A stretch of 64,000 nucleotides of DNA from Cloeon dipterum (lineage: Eukaryota; Arthropoda; Insecta; Ephemeroptera; Baetidae), in assembly GCF_949628265.1 (NCBI RefSeq), contig NC_088786.1, forward strand, positions 18,290,001 through 18,354,000, written 5' to 3'. Each line of letters begins with the position of its first letter. Within the stretch, counting starts at the first letter, position 1. This document shows positions 10,678 through 19,980 of the stretch, piece by piece. The translations under genes were made by a program, and so were the position numbers. Below the pieces are notes generated by a model. The model worked only from the letters and a program-made list of their open reading frames with translations. It was not told where the DNA came from and searched no databases.

Positions 10678-11384
10678 TCACTTCATGCATGACATGCACA
10701 AACTCACATCCTGCGTTTCGTCGCACCTGCACACAAAATAGCTCATAATTTAATAATCATGTTCTAGAATGTTAAGCTTTAGCAAAACTTACACTATGAG
10801 ACAGCATTGTTGACAAAACACTTGAAGACATTTTTGGCACTTTTGCAGACAGAGTTGACACTTCAAAGCAACTTCGCAGAAGCTGCATTTGCTCTCCTCG
10901 TCAGCAGACATTAGGAAATCGATGTCCGCATCAACCTGAAATTGATGAAATCAAAATTAAACGTTCTAAATAAATTACTGCAACCTCACATTGGCTTCGG
11001 GGGCGAAAATCAGCTGACCATTAGAGCCAATTTGCATTTGCCTGTACTTTTGCTTCTTGGCAGAAGTCTCTTGCTGCTCGTTGTAATGGACGCAAAGGTT
11101 GTTGTTGAAAAGTCTAATATCAGATGGTGGGTAAGGGGCACTCTTCGAGTTTGCTCCTCTGAAGAGAAGCTGCAGAGTTTTGTCTACATATCGTAATAGC
11201 AAATATCATACACAAAAATTAAAATCCTTTCCAAGGTAAAAACGTTATAACAACCTTGAACTGCGGTCATCTGCGAGCTCCTTGCTGTCAATTTGGTCAG
11301 GGAAATTTTTTCGGTGACAAAGAGTTTTGACTGCGGACTGGCATCGTCAAGAAACGGACAGCGTCTCTTCAGACACCCACTCAT
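10678..11384 (-). CDS. SIVA1: Apoptosis regulatory protein Siva
   Basis: Siva is a small zinc-binding, death-domain-like protein first found as a CD27 partner; it promotes apoptosis. Four exons on the - strand, 11384-11255, 11183-10990, 10935-10793 and 10726-10678, give 171 aa against 175 in human. Diagnostic parts are the N-terminal KRRCPF, the helix DKTLQLLFRGA, the central QMQIGSNGQLI, and a Cys-rich C-terminus. The cysteines fall at about residues 125, 128, 134, 137, 141, 144, 149, 152, 153, 157, 166 and 169. I chose the ATG at 11384 because Siva proteins start a few residues before the K-R-x-C-P-F motif. An in-frame ATG at 11468 would add 28 mostly hydrophobic residues. It is divergent from NUDCD2. 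Confidence 0.85.
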
Positions 11385-12448
11385 ATCAATCAACAGTGGC
11401 AAATATCGAACACAAAGTACTAAATTAATGAGGACGAAAGACGAAAGCACAAAGCAAATCGCTGTCAAATCTCAACAACTGTTCTCAATTCTCAACCATT
11501 CAGTTTTGTGCCACTATCAACAGGCACCAGGCCACCAGGCAGCAAGACAGCGGTATGCAGGGCGGACTGTCGTGGAGGCGGGAACGGGGAACGGGAAAGT
11601 AAAGTAGTGAAAGTGAATGTTGTGTTGGTAGCGTTTGTTGTCGTTGAACAGACTGTCGGGAATGGTCGAGATGTGATTGGATATTACAAGTTTAACAGGA
11701 CTAATGATAGGAAGGCGTGGGGTCGTAGTGGGAGAAGGAGTTTTTTTGTGAACGAAGCGCGCGAAGTGAAATTCGAGAACTTGGTTTCGAATTAGATCAC
11801 GAATAATGCCCTAGAATCTAGAATCCTAAAAACCTGCATAAGTAGCTAAAGTACAGTTTACTTTCGTCCAAATTCAATTTAACTCATGAAAAGCCAACGC
11901 TTTATTTTCCTTACTCTGTGTTAGTTGGGTTGCTTCTAGTTGCTTTCTTCTCCGGGTTTCTTCCCCCTGTAATCAAACAGCGCATAACAGCAAGCAAAAA
12001 TCAATTATAGAGTGTGAGACACCTAGTGGCAGCGCAGAAAACTGTTCTGACATGCTGGATGCTGGTTGCTGTTTCTGCTGGAGTTATACAAAGACGACGG
12101 ACCAAAACAAAGAGCAGTGACAGTTTCTAAAGTCAGCGGTATCTTAGATTTCTTGAGTGATTTTCACCAAAAAATTGCTATAATTGTTGCTTTTAATCCA
12201 GATCTGAGGAGACACTCTACGGATGGTACGTAATGGTTTATGTATTTAAATTAATTTTGGTGCGCTGGTGCTGCTGGTCTATATACCCGCCTGCGACCAT
12301 AGAGGGGATGATTCTGCGGTGTAGAGCCCTTAAAAATGCATTTTCCAGTAGAAAGTAGACCATACATGAATGGATGTGGACGTGCTTGCAATTTTCTTAA
12401 CTTAAAGTAAGGTTGAGTTTTTTTCTGAATTTTAGTAACACCCAAAAG
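11385..12448. promoter_or_regulatory. Divergent SIVA / NUDCD2 promoter region and NUDCD2 5' UTR exon
   Basis: About 1 kb separates the two start codons. It should hold both promoters and the NUDCD2 leader. A NUDCD2 5' UTR exon is inferred to end at 12225 (ACGGATG|GTACGT) and to splice to 12436 (TTTTAG|TAACACC). A GC-richer patch at about 11,510-11,600 is probably the SIVA upstream region. The element CACCTAGTGGCAGCGC lies at about 12,020-12,035. Its function is unknown. Confidence 0.5.
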
Positions 12449-13331
12449 ATGGCCAAAGAAGACCTCAGCTTTTATGACATGAAAGGTGGTTTCGCCCCTG
12501 TCAAAACTGAGTTTGGACGGTGGTGGCAAACCGTGTATGAAATCCACTTGGAAGTTGACCTGCCACCTAACACTAGAGGAAAGGAGTGCGTCGTGAATAT
12601 CACAACCACTGAACTAAGCGTTCAAGTTAGAGGCGAAACGAAATTAAAGGTAAAACCGGGTTGGGTAAAACAATATCTAGATAACTTAAATTTTATGTTC
12701 CATTAATTTCATATTCATTTTTACTCTAAATTGTTATTTGAATTGAATGTAACTCTGTTTTTCAATTTAAATCAACGGTTTGAGCATAATGAATTTGTTA
12801 TCTGTGAATTTCTCATGCTTCACATTAAATTTCCTGACAGATTGACACCTTGCATGCGAAAGCACAATTTGCCGTTCTCTCAGGCATTGTTTTCGTAATG
12901 TGTAATTTATTGAATTTCTATTTTCAGGGTAAATTGTTCGGTATCATTAGGCCCGATGAATCGGTTTGGACTGTTGAAGAAAATGTGATGACGATTTTGC
13001 TCTCCAGAAGTGACCACGCGATCAATGAAATCATTTGGCCCTCCCTCATGGCTGACAAGTCATACCCATTGGACGCTGTTGCAATGCACGAAACGAGGAA
13101 AAAGCTGGATTTGGAGAGGTTTCAAATAACGGTAAATTAATGATGTGTTCAATTTATGAAATTAAACTAAACAAAAATTTCAAATTTATTTGCAAAAATT
13201 TTTTTATTTAAACAGTGGATTTGAAAGCAGTCTTTCTATTGTTTCAGAATCCAGGTTTTGATTTTACAAACGCCAGACTTGCAAAGTGCTATGACAAGGT
13301 CAAAGAACTTCCCAAAGAAGAGGATGAGTGA
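12449..13331 (+). CDS. NUDCD2: NudC domain-containing protein 2
   Basis: NUDCD2 is a CS/p23-domain HSP90 co-chaperone that stabilises LIS1 in the dynein pathway. Three coding exons, 12449-12649, 12928-13131 and 13248-13331, all in phase 0, give 162 aa, close to the usual 157. The CS domain covers about residues 18-105: TEFGRWWQTVYEIHLEVDLP, then a KGKLFG-like strand across the exon 1/2 junction, ESVWTVEE and MTILLSRS. The C-terminal signature ERFQ...NPGFDF is present (LERFQIT then NPGFDFTNA). A 5' UTR exon ending at 12225 is inferred. Splicing there puts an ATG directly before TAA (see findings). AATAAA at 13407-13412 is a likely polyadenylation signal. Confidence 0.88.
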
Positions 13332-14660
13332 TGAGTACCAGCATGTGTGTGAACATAAATATTTGTCTTGTGTCAGTCAGATCACTTGCCTATTTTCTGA
13401 AAAAAAAATAAATATGAAAATGAGAAGTGTAAATTTTTAAAGGTATTGAAAAAGGAAAGTCAATCTCTAATGCTCTAGCTGGAATGCTTTTTTAAAGAAT
13501 GTATTGCCAGTATTTAAATCATTAAAAATATTGCTGGTAGAAAAATAACAAAATTCATCTAACATTGTTTTTCTCCCTGCTGTGCTTTTTTAATTCTTTT
13601 AAGCCATCCGTTGGAGGAAAAAGTATATTTTCCTATTAAAATTCTGTTACATTTATTTTAGTTAAGGTCTAGTCTTTATTAATTCCCTTGCAAATGTTTT
13701 TGGAATTTTAGCATCATTTTGATATTACTATAATAATTATAATACTTTCAATATTTAATAAATATTTATTACATAATATATAAATAAAAACTTTCATTAA
13801 TACGATTCTCTGACCCAGAAAATTTCAATGTCAAGATATTTTCCACTTCCGTCCACGCACAATTCGTGGGGTGATGCGGACCCAAAGCGCAATAAGTTGC
13901 TATCCGACCAACAAAGCTATATATTCTCAAATTTTATGGCTGAATTAAAGTGGCGTGTGCGTGATTCTAGTCACGGAATCATATTTGAATTCAGATTGCG
14001 ACCAATAAGCCCTGCACACGAGCGTGCCCGCCCGTGCTCCTTTTTTCTTTATCAAAAAGGCAGACGAGATTCACGTGGACTGGGGAATCCGCAAAAGTGT
14101 GTCTAGATAAAATTCCGCTTTGCAGGTGGGGTGTAGGCTTCGGTACGTCAGAAAAGAGCCAAATCGATTTTCGCCCTTCAGGACATTAGACACTTCATCC
14201 GCATACTAATCTGCTTCTTACGCTATGGGAATTTCCCAAAATGTAACGGTTGCTGGTTTATCATTTAAATCCTAAAATTATAGTGTTTCATCTACCAATC
14301 AAAGGTGTTTGATATATGATGACAAATCTGCCAAAAGAATAGTTTCCGGCCGTTACTTAGTAATGGACACTATTCTATAACTCGAAAAGCGCGTACAACG
14401 GAAAATATTTCTTTGGCAAATTTTCATCTAATATTGAGAGTAAAAATGAATCATTTCTATAGTTTAACAGGTGCGCTCTCTTTGTATTTAATGAAATAAC
14501 CGAAATAAAATTAAAAAATGGTTACTTCTCCGCGCTGAATTGAAACTAGGGTGGACAGCTAAATGTTGTGAACAATGATCCAAATAAAATCTACTCAGTG
14601 CTATTAAAAATTTTAAGCTCTTTATGTACCGATATTCATTTATGCTATATAGCGCCATTC
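13332..14660. other. Intergenic DNA after NUDCD2
   Basis: After the NUDCD2 polyadenylation signal the sequence is AT-rich. A block at about 13,820-14,160 is GC-richer and contains short open frames on the + strand (13,828-14,106) without codon or family signal. I see no RNA gene here. Confidence 0.4.
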
Positions 14661-14753
14661 ACTATAATTTTTTGTAGCATCGGGACGTTATCAATAGGGG
14701 TATTAATATTATCAGATGATGAAGAAACAGTGTACCACATATTGACACTTGCA

Positions 14754-14957
14754 TCAGCAAAAATATGAATACAATTCGTGCTGGCTGTTGAATAATACTT
14801 TCAGAAAAACAACGGAGGCCATATATGACAACAATAGAGCGCACAATGGAGCATTTCCAAGATTGTAAATGCTCAGTGGTTTTTGCGCCTCGCGTAGCAG
14901 CATTTTCTTCTCCTCTGGTATATCGATTTGACACATATTTTCCAGGGGGAGAGAAAT
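14754..14957 (-). pseudogene. Possible odorant-receptor-like (7tm_6) C-terminal fragment
   Basis: A - strand frame of about 68 codons ending in TGA reads SLPLENMCQIDIPEEKKML, then LREAQKPLSIYNLGNAPLCA and LLLSYMASVVFLKVLFNSQ. The order is a charged loop, an AQKPL-type motif, a Gly/Pro-Leu step and a final hydrophobic helix. It resembles the C-terminal end of insect odorant receptors, where a similar (R/K)AQKPL then LPL segment precedes TM7. I could not find the preceding exons or transmembrane segments on this strand upstream of 14,957, so it is most likely a relic or a single detached exon. The match rests on memory of the family pattern, not on a search. Confidence 0.3.
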
Positions 14958-15009
14958 GCTTCAATACGTCCCCATTCATGACTAGTATAGTAATGAACTG
15001 GTTATTCAT

Positions 15010-17240
15010 CTGATTTTATTTTCTTGAGTTAGGCCCAGTTAGGCTTGCGTGTAGTCGCGTGGGCGGCAATTTTCCTCACTGTCGGCGGTAGTTGCCAAAT
15101 ATTGATTAAAATGCGTTCCTTTTTTCTCTTTCCCTCATGATCCGCATGAGTCAGGAAAGTCGTGTCCGCCGGGGAAATAGGCTTTTGTCTTTCTTTCACG
15201 TGTTTGCTAGAAGGACAGTTCCCATCCCATACATTTTACGTCCAACGCCATTCGTCGCTGCCGCCGAATAAAAGCCACCCTTTTCGCTAGCTCCGACCGA
15301 TATTCACGAACAATCGAGCCGACGTCGGCAAATTGAATTTTTGTGTTCTCGACTGAGTGCATGGTAAGAGGGTATTGGGAATCGGAAAAGTAAACCGCCT
15401 TGAAAGTAATTGAACAAAGAGCCTTTAATTTTGCGCCAGTTAAGGCGCATTTCAATCTTGATCTCATTGCATAAATATCCTAAACGTGGATTTTATAAAG
15501 GTTAACCTTTTCATTTTACGCTTTTAATGATACTTTCATTGAGTCACAGTTACTCACCTGTCGAGAAAACATGCTGCACATTTTTAACTCTTTTTCCTGT
15601 ACAAAATGCAGTTAAAAGCTATGCAATTTGTTATATTTCCCGAAATTAAACCCAAGAATGGCGCTGAGTAAAATTATTTAATCATGAAAGAAAAACAACT
15701 CGTCTAGAGATTATTTAATAAATTGTTAAAATTAAAAATACTTGTCCTATTGAATAATTTAGTATGTTCGGGTGGGTTTCTTTGTTCAATCAGCAAATGG
15801 ACGGGAAGTGGCTCGAGAACAGTTGGGCAAAATGAAAATTTAGTATCGCGCCACCTGCACTAAAGTACGTACTTTCATTCAGCGCAGCATAGAATCGTTG
15901 GAGGCGAAGAGAGGAAATGAAAGTAAATGGAAGGCATTAGAGGCGCAAAATCAATCATCGCGCCCGTGCCATCCATCTCGGTGGCGAAACTCAATTTGGG
16001 CCCCAGCACTATCTTGCCGAGGGATTGATTGATACTGATAACGACAGGGGCTGCGACGGGAGGAACAGAACAGCAGGGATTGGAAATAGTGGAAATTATT
16101 CCGTCGCCTGGGCCGGGCCGGCAGCTCGGCCGCCACCGCTTACATTCAATTACGGTGCAAATAGCATCGATAAGCAGCATTGTGCTGGCGCTGGCCGCTG
16201 TGTATGCGCCGCTGCTGGAGTCGCAGGGCAGATTTGGCGAAGAGGCGCATGCGGCGGCGGCGCGGTGTTCACTTGGTGCCCGCGCTCACTCGCTCGCTCG
16301 CCTAATAATAGTGGTGGGTGTCGCCCCTCGTATCAGTGTGTGCCGCAGAACAGCCTCTGGCCCTGCTCCGCCGCAATCCGCTCGAGCTGGCCCGCCTGAC
16401 GAGACCATGCTGATGAGGCCTCCCTCCGCTCCGGTAACTTCCTCATTCTTTTCTCCCTCAAATCTCTGTCCTTCGAAAATCGATTCTACCAAAGCCGGCA
16501 CAGACCCTTTTGTCCACTTTCCCTTTTCAGACACGCACGTCCTCTTCTCGACACCTTTTGTCCCTTCGTTTTAATTATCGCGTGCCTTTGTCACGCCAAA
16601 TGCACTACTTCCTAAACAAATTCTTCCTTATCCCCCGCTTGACAAGGTAAGGTAGTGTCATGAATTTTATTTCAGATTTCACGTGTTTGGCGTATCAATC
16701 GTTACGACTTGTACCGTCCAGTTCGGAATTTTATGACATATTGTTATCAAATGATGACGAATTATTTTGTATAGTAGCGTTAGCACTGCTTAAGGAAAAA
16801 TTCAATTAACAAGCAGTGTTTTTCTAAATCAACTTCGTAGTATGTAACATTTTGTCGCATAAACGTTTAAGTATTGAATGATTACGAGTTTATTTGCATT
16901 ATCAAACGTTGCTGATAAATAGCTGAGAATATCCTTTTATGTCGCTTACGATACAGTTCATTTCCTCTTGAAAGCAGCATTTTTGTATAGTGATTTTTAA
17001 TAAGGAAATTTCACAAATAATATTTGAAAATCAACACACCTTTAACCCTTACAAAATCATGGTAATTTTCCAGTTCTGCCTCGTCATTATTTTAATTAGT
17101 GTTCTATGTTGCTTTCTTGACCAGATAAAATGAATTTGAATCGTTGACTACATTTAGCAGTTGATCAAATTAATTTGAATCAGGTCCAAGTAATCGAGAA
17201 GTTTTAGAAATAGCAAAATTTTGTGATAAATTAAAATGTT
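15010..17240. other. Intergenic DNA with a GC-rich block (15,870-16,560)
   Basis: The stretch 15,870-16,560 is clearly richer in G+C and CpG than its surroundings (for example GCGGCGGCGGCGCGG and CGCTCACTCGCTCGCTCGCC). It ends near a plausible splice donor (GCTCCG|GTAACT, about 16,434). It could be a promoter with a first non-coding exon, possibly of the acyltransferase gene that starts 9.5 kb downstream, or a regulatory element. Several overlapping reading frames are open here only because the block is GC-rich. Confidence 0.35.
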
Positions 17241-17248
17241 TTTCTCAA

Positions 17249-17830
17249 AATTTTTTCGCTTTATTTCGATTCGTCTCTACGCAATCTATCCAATAGTGCG
17301 CGAATGATGAGTTATTATTTTTTGTCTAACCTCTACTCACAATCAGCACACTGGGCCCTAAGCCCTAATAACCCTGCTGAGTGGATAACATGGGGCCCGA
17401 GTGGCCGCAGAGGAGCTTGGACCCAATGTGGCCATCTTTTCGCCTCCCCGCACCGAGGTCTTGGTTTGAAACGCCAGAAATTTGTCCCTAAAGCCGCTGG
17501 AAAGGTGCGGAAACCAGTAAAATGCGAGTCGGCACCGGTGCGCCTCCCAGCCCGTTCAGCTATTCGAGCATTTCGAGTCACTAAATTCACCACCTTTTGC
17601 CATCTCTGACATTGGGCAGCCAGTATTTCGATCCCTGAACTGCTCAAATATCTCCCATTGCTTTGACACTCCTGAGAATGCCTTAAAAATGCGAGCCAAA
17701 GGTGAAATAAATTATGATTTTCAATATGGAGACAGTGCCCGCCAATTGATAAGCATGTATAATTTGAAGCCGATTTTCTCAGAAATTTAGACGACATTTA
17801 CCTGGGATCATTTTAATTCCTATCCAATTT
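17249..17830. repeat. Dispersed repeat R3, split by an inserted R1 copy
   Basis: The two parts, 17,249-17,303 and about 17,695-17,830, together match the uninterrupted copy at 39,790-39,960. The left part shares CGCAATCTATC and GTGCGCGAA/GTGTGCGAA. The right part shares AAATAAATTATGATTTT, ATATGGAGACA, CTCAGAAATTTA and CCTGGGA. The roughly 390 bp between the parts is a reversed R1 copy, so this is a nested insertion. Confidence 0.6.
17345..17684 (-). repeat. Dispersed repeat R1, second copy (reverse orientation)
   Basis: The reverse complement aligns over most of its length with AMBRA1 intron 3 (1,705-2,035). This includes AGGAGTGTCAAAGCAA at the start, TCAGAGATGGCAAAAGGTGG, CTGGTTTCCGC, GCTTTAGGGACAAATTTCTG and CTCTGCGGCCACT. 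It lies inside an R3 repeat and is therefore younger than it. Confidence 0.68.
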
Positions 17831-19339
17831 TCAGTGAATATTTAAGGTAAAAGTAAAATTTATTTTTCAGAATTTGGCAGCACAAAACTTATCCACTGCC
17901 CGTTTGTTTCAACCAAACGTTGTGCTGTTATTTCTCATACAGCACGGTCACGAGAATGATTCCAGAAATTTGAAATTACAATATTTGCAGAGACCCATTT
18001 TATCTCGGTCTGTTTTTGTTTGTATGCTATTAACTTTCGGTGTCTATTTGTGCACTGCGCCACCGAGCGAAGCGCATAACACACATTGGGACTCGCAGCG
18101 CGCCTGTTTTTCTGTACATAATATACGGGCCGCGGTGTATACCTACATACTACTTAAGTATGCCGAGCTTTATGTTTGTTTTACAGTAGTACATGTGCTT
18201 CCTGTTACATATCTGCATTGTTTGCCCGCCTGCCCACTGTTGGGTTGGAACACAGCGTGTGTGCGAAAACCAATATACAACATACGAAAAACACCAAGCA
18301 CCCTGCCTGCGGTTTCGAGCCCGCTCAAGGTAATAAATTCGTTGGTTCAATTGGGTGAACGAACGGTCCACGCACCGTTGCGGAAATCAAATCGGAACTT
18401 GGCATCTTGTCCGCTCCGAGCAAAGGAGGAATAAATTATGCAGTGCGCTTTTGCTGGCCTTAATTGAATGCGTGACATTTTAATTGCGCTGTGCGGTGCC
18501 GCATGAGGAGAATTTAATTTTCAACACGGCTTTTTTAATTTTAAAATATGAATACGAGTTAAATTGTTATGGAACAGCCTCGAAATCCATTGAAAGTAGG
18601 GAGTGATATATTTGCATATGTAAAAAGAATCTCGCTTTGTCTGCACTGTGAAACGTGGAAATTTGAGCGTCGTGCCTTTGAGTTTGTTTACTTTCATTTT
18701 CAGCGGAGTTGAATTTCACTCGCAATCGCCACGTTATACTTAGTTCGCATCAAGCATCAAATTCTTTTTTACTGTCTAAATTGGAAAACAAATTTACTAC
18801 AATAAAATATATTTTTAAATGGTTGCAAGTGTATAACAGACTTTCTAACCAGTTCAACATTCAAAAAATTATGCGTATAGTCTATACAATTTTACACGTT
18901 TGAAAAAACATGGAGAAAGATTAATTATTGAATTTTTTGCTCTAACATGAAACATCTTATTTTTTTTAACTACGAAGCATGATACACCCCATCAGTTTCT
19001 GACTTCTGACGTCATGGTTTCAGTCTCAAAGCTCTCATAACACGTTCTATTGAGGAGCTTTTCGATCGCAAAATTTCTTGCCCGTGAAGATTGAATTTTT
19101 GAAGTGTTTGTTTCTCTTTCTTCCTCCCTTCCATTTTCGTTGGTATCGATCAGTTTTCATATTCATTCCAGCCTCGTTCACTTTCAGTCCGATTTAAAGC
19201 CTGTGGAAGCTATATACCCAGCATTTATTCTGTTTGTTGTCAACTTAAAAGGAGAGCGCACCTATATAATATAATAAGTTTTTCTAACTATTCCATCCTA
19301 TGGGACAGAGCTAAAATAAGATGAAAATTTACCGTTATT
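17831..19339. other. Intergenic DNA without supported genes
   Basis: A 186-codon open frame (17,874-18,434, +) covers a GC-richer block but has no recognisable domain, codon bias or splice context. I treat it as chance. The rest is AT-rich with homeodomain-type TAATTA strings. Confidence 0.35.
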
Positions 19340-19980
19340 CGCGCTTTTCAAGCTAAGGACGTTGAAATATCGAATTTCGGAAACTTATGCGGCTGTAAAA
19401 GCTGAAATTTTCCAAATTTTCCGATAAAAATCATTTAAAAAATCGATTATTGACGAATTACATAAAGGGATACGAGTGTTGCGTTGTAACTAAACGACTA
19501 TTAGTGCCAGAGCAAAAATCTTGGCAAATTCGGATAGCTGATGAAAATTGTCCTATCCCACATTTCCCTGAAAAGCTGTTTAAAAAATTGATTCGTTTTT
19601 ACCAGCAAGACATGCAACAAGCTAAAATTTAAATCGACAAAATAATGCTTGATCTTAGAAAAATTAAAACTCTTCTATACAAACCGTTAAATTTCTACAC
19701 GCGATTTTCCCAGAACACTTTTCTGTTGGAAAATTTAGATTAATATCCCGAAATTAGGCAAAATTTTGAAAATCGCACATACTTCAATTCGTCAAGCTGA
19801 GCAGATTAAAAATATGCAAAGTTGATTAAATTTCGATTTAAAATTAAAAAATATGGCAGTTTTAAATTTCCTGAAACTTTGACTTTTTAATTACAGAGGG
19901 ACGTATCTTACGAACTATATGGTAGCACAGAAAAAAACACCATAATTTGCGGATTAAAAGGTGTGCCCTCCTCTTTAGAA
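19340..19980 (+). repeat. Dispersed repeat R2, long copy A
   Basis: This copy aligns along about 600 bp with 56,430-57,200. Shared landmarks in order are GGACGTT(T)GAA...TCGGA, AAAATCTTGGCAAATTCGGA with AGCTGAT, TTACCAGCAAG, ACATTTC-like then CACGCGATT, CTGTTGGAAA, AGCTGAGCAGATT, AAAGTTGATT and GGATTAAAAGGTG. Shorter relatives are at 33,290-33,450 and 43,235-43,370. It has no long ORF and no clear terminal repeats. Confidence 0.65.

Noticed and set aside
12020..12036. CTCF-like site CACCTAGTGGCAGCGC
   Set aside because: It is one base short of the CTCF core spacing when aligned. I note it only as a variant of the local promoter motif.
14662..15009. 115-codon - strand frame
   Set aside because: It overlaps the better-supported alternate frame that resembles an odorant receptor C-terminus; this frame has no recognisable pattern.
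16025..16574. Two overlapping + strand frames (124 and 181 codons) and - strand frames in a GC-rich block
   Set aside because: Several frames are open at once, as expected from high GC with few stops. The translations are Ala/Arg/Ser/Pro-rich without family signal.
17874..18434. 186-codon + strand open frame
   Set aside because: No recognisable domain, no splice or promoter context, and low-complexity Cys/Leu-rich translation in a GC-richer intergenic block. Most likely chance.
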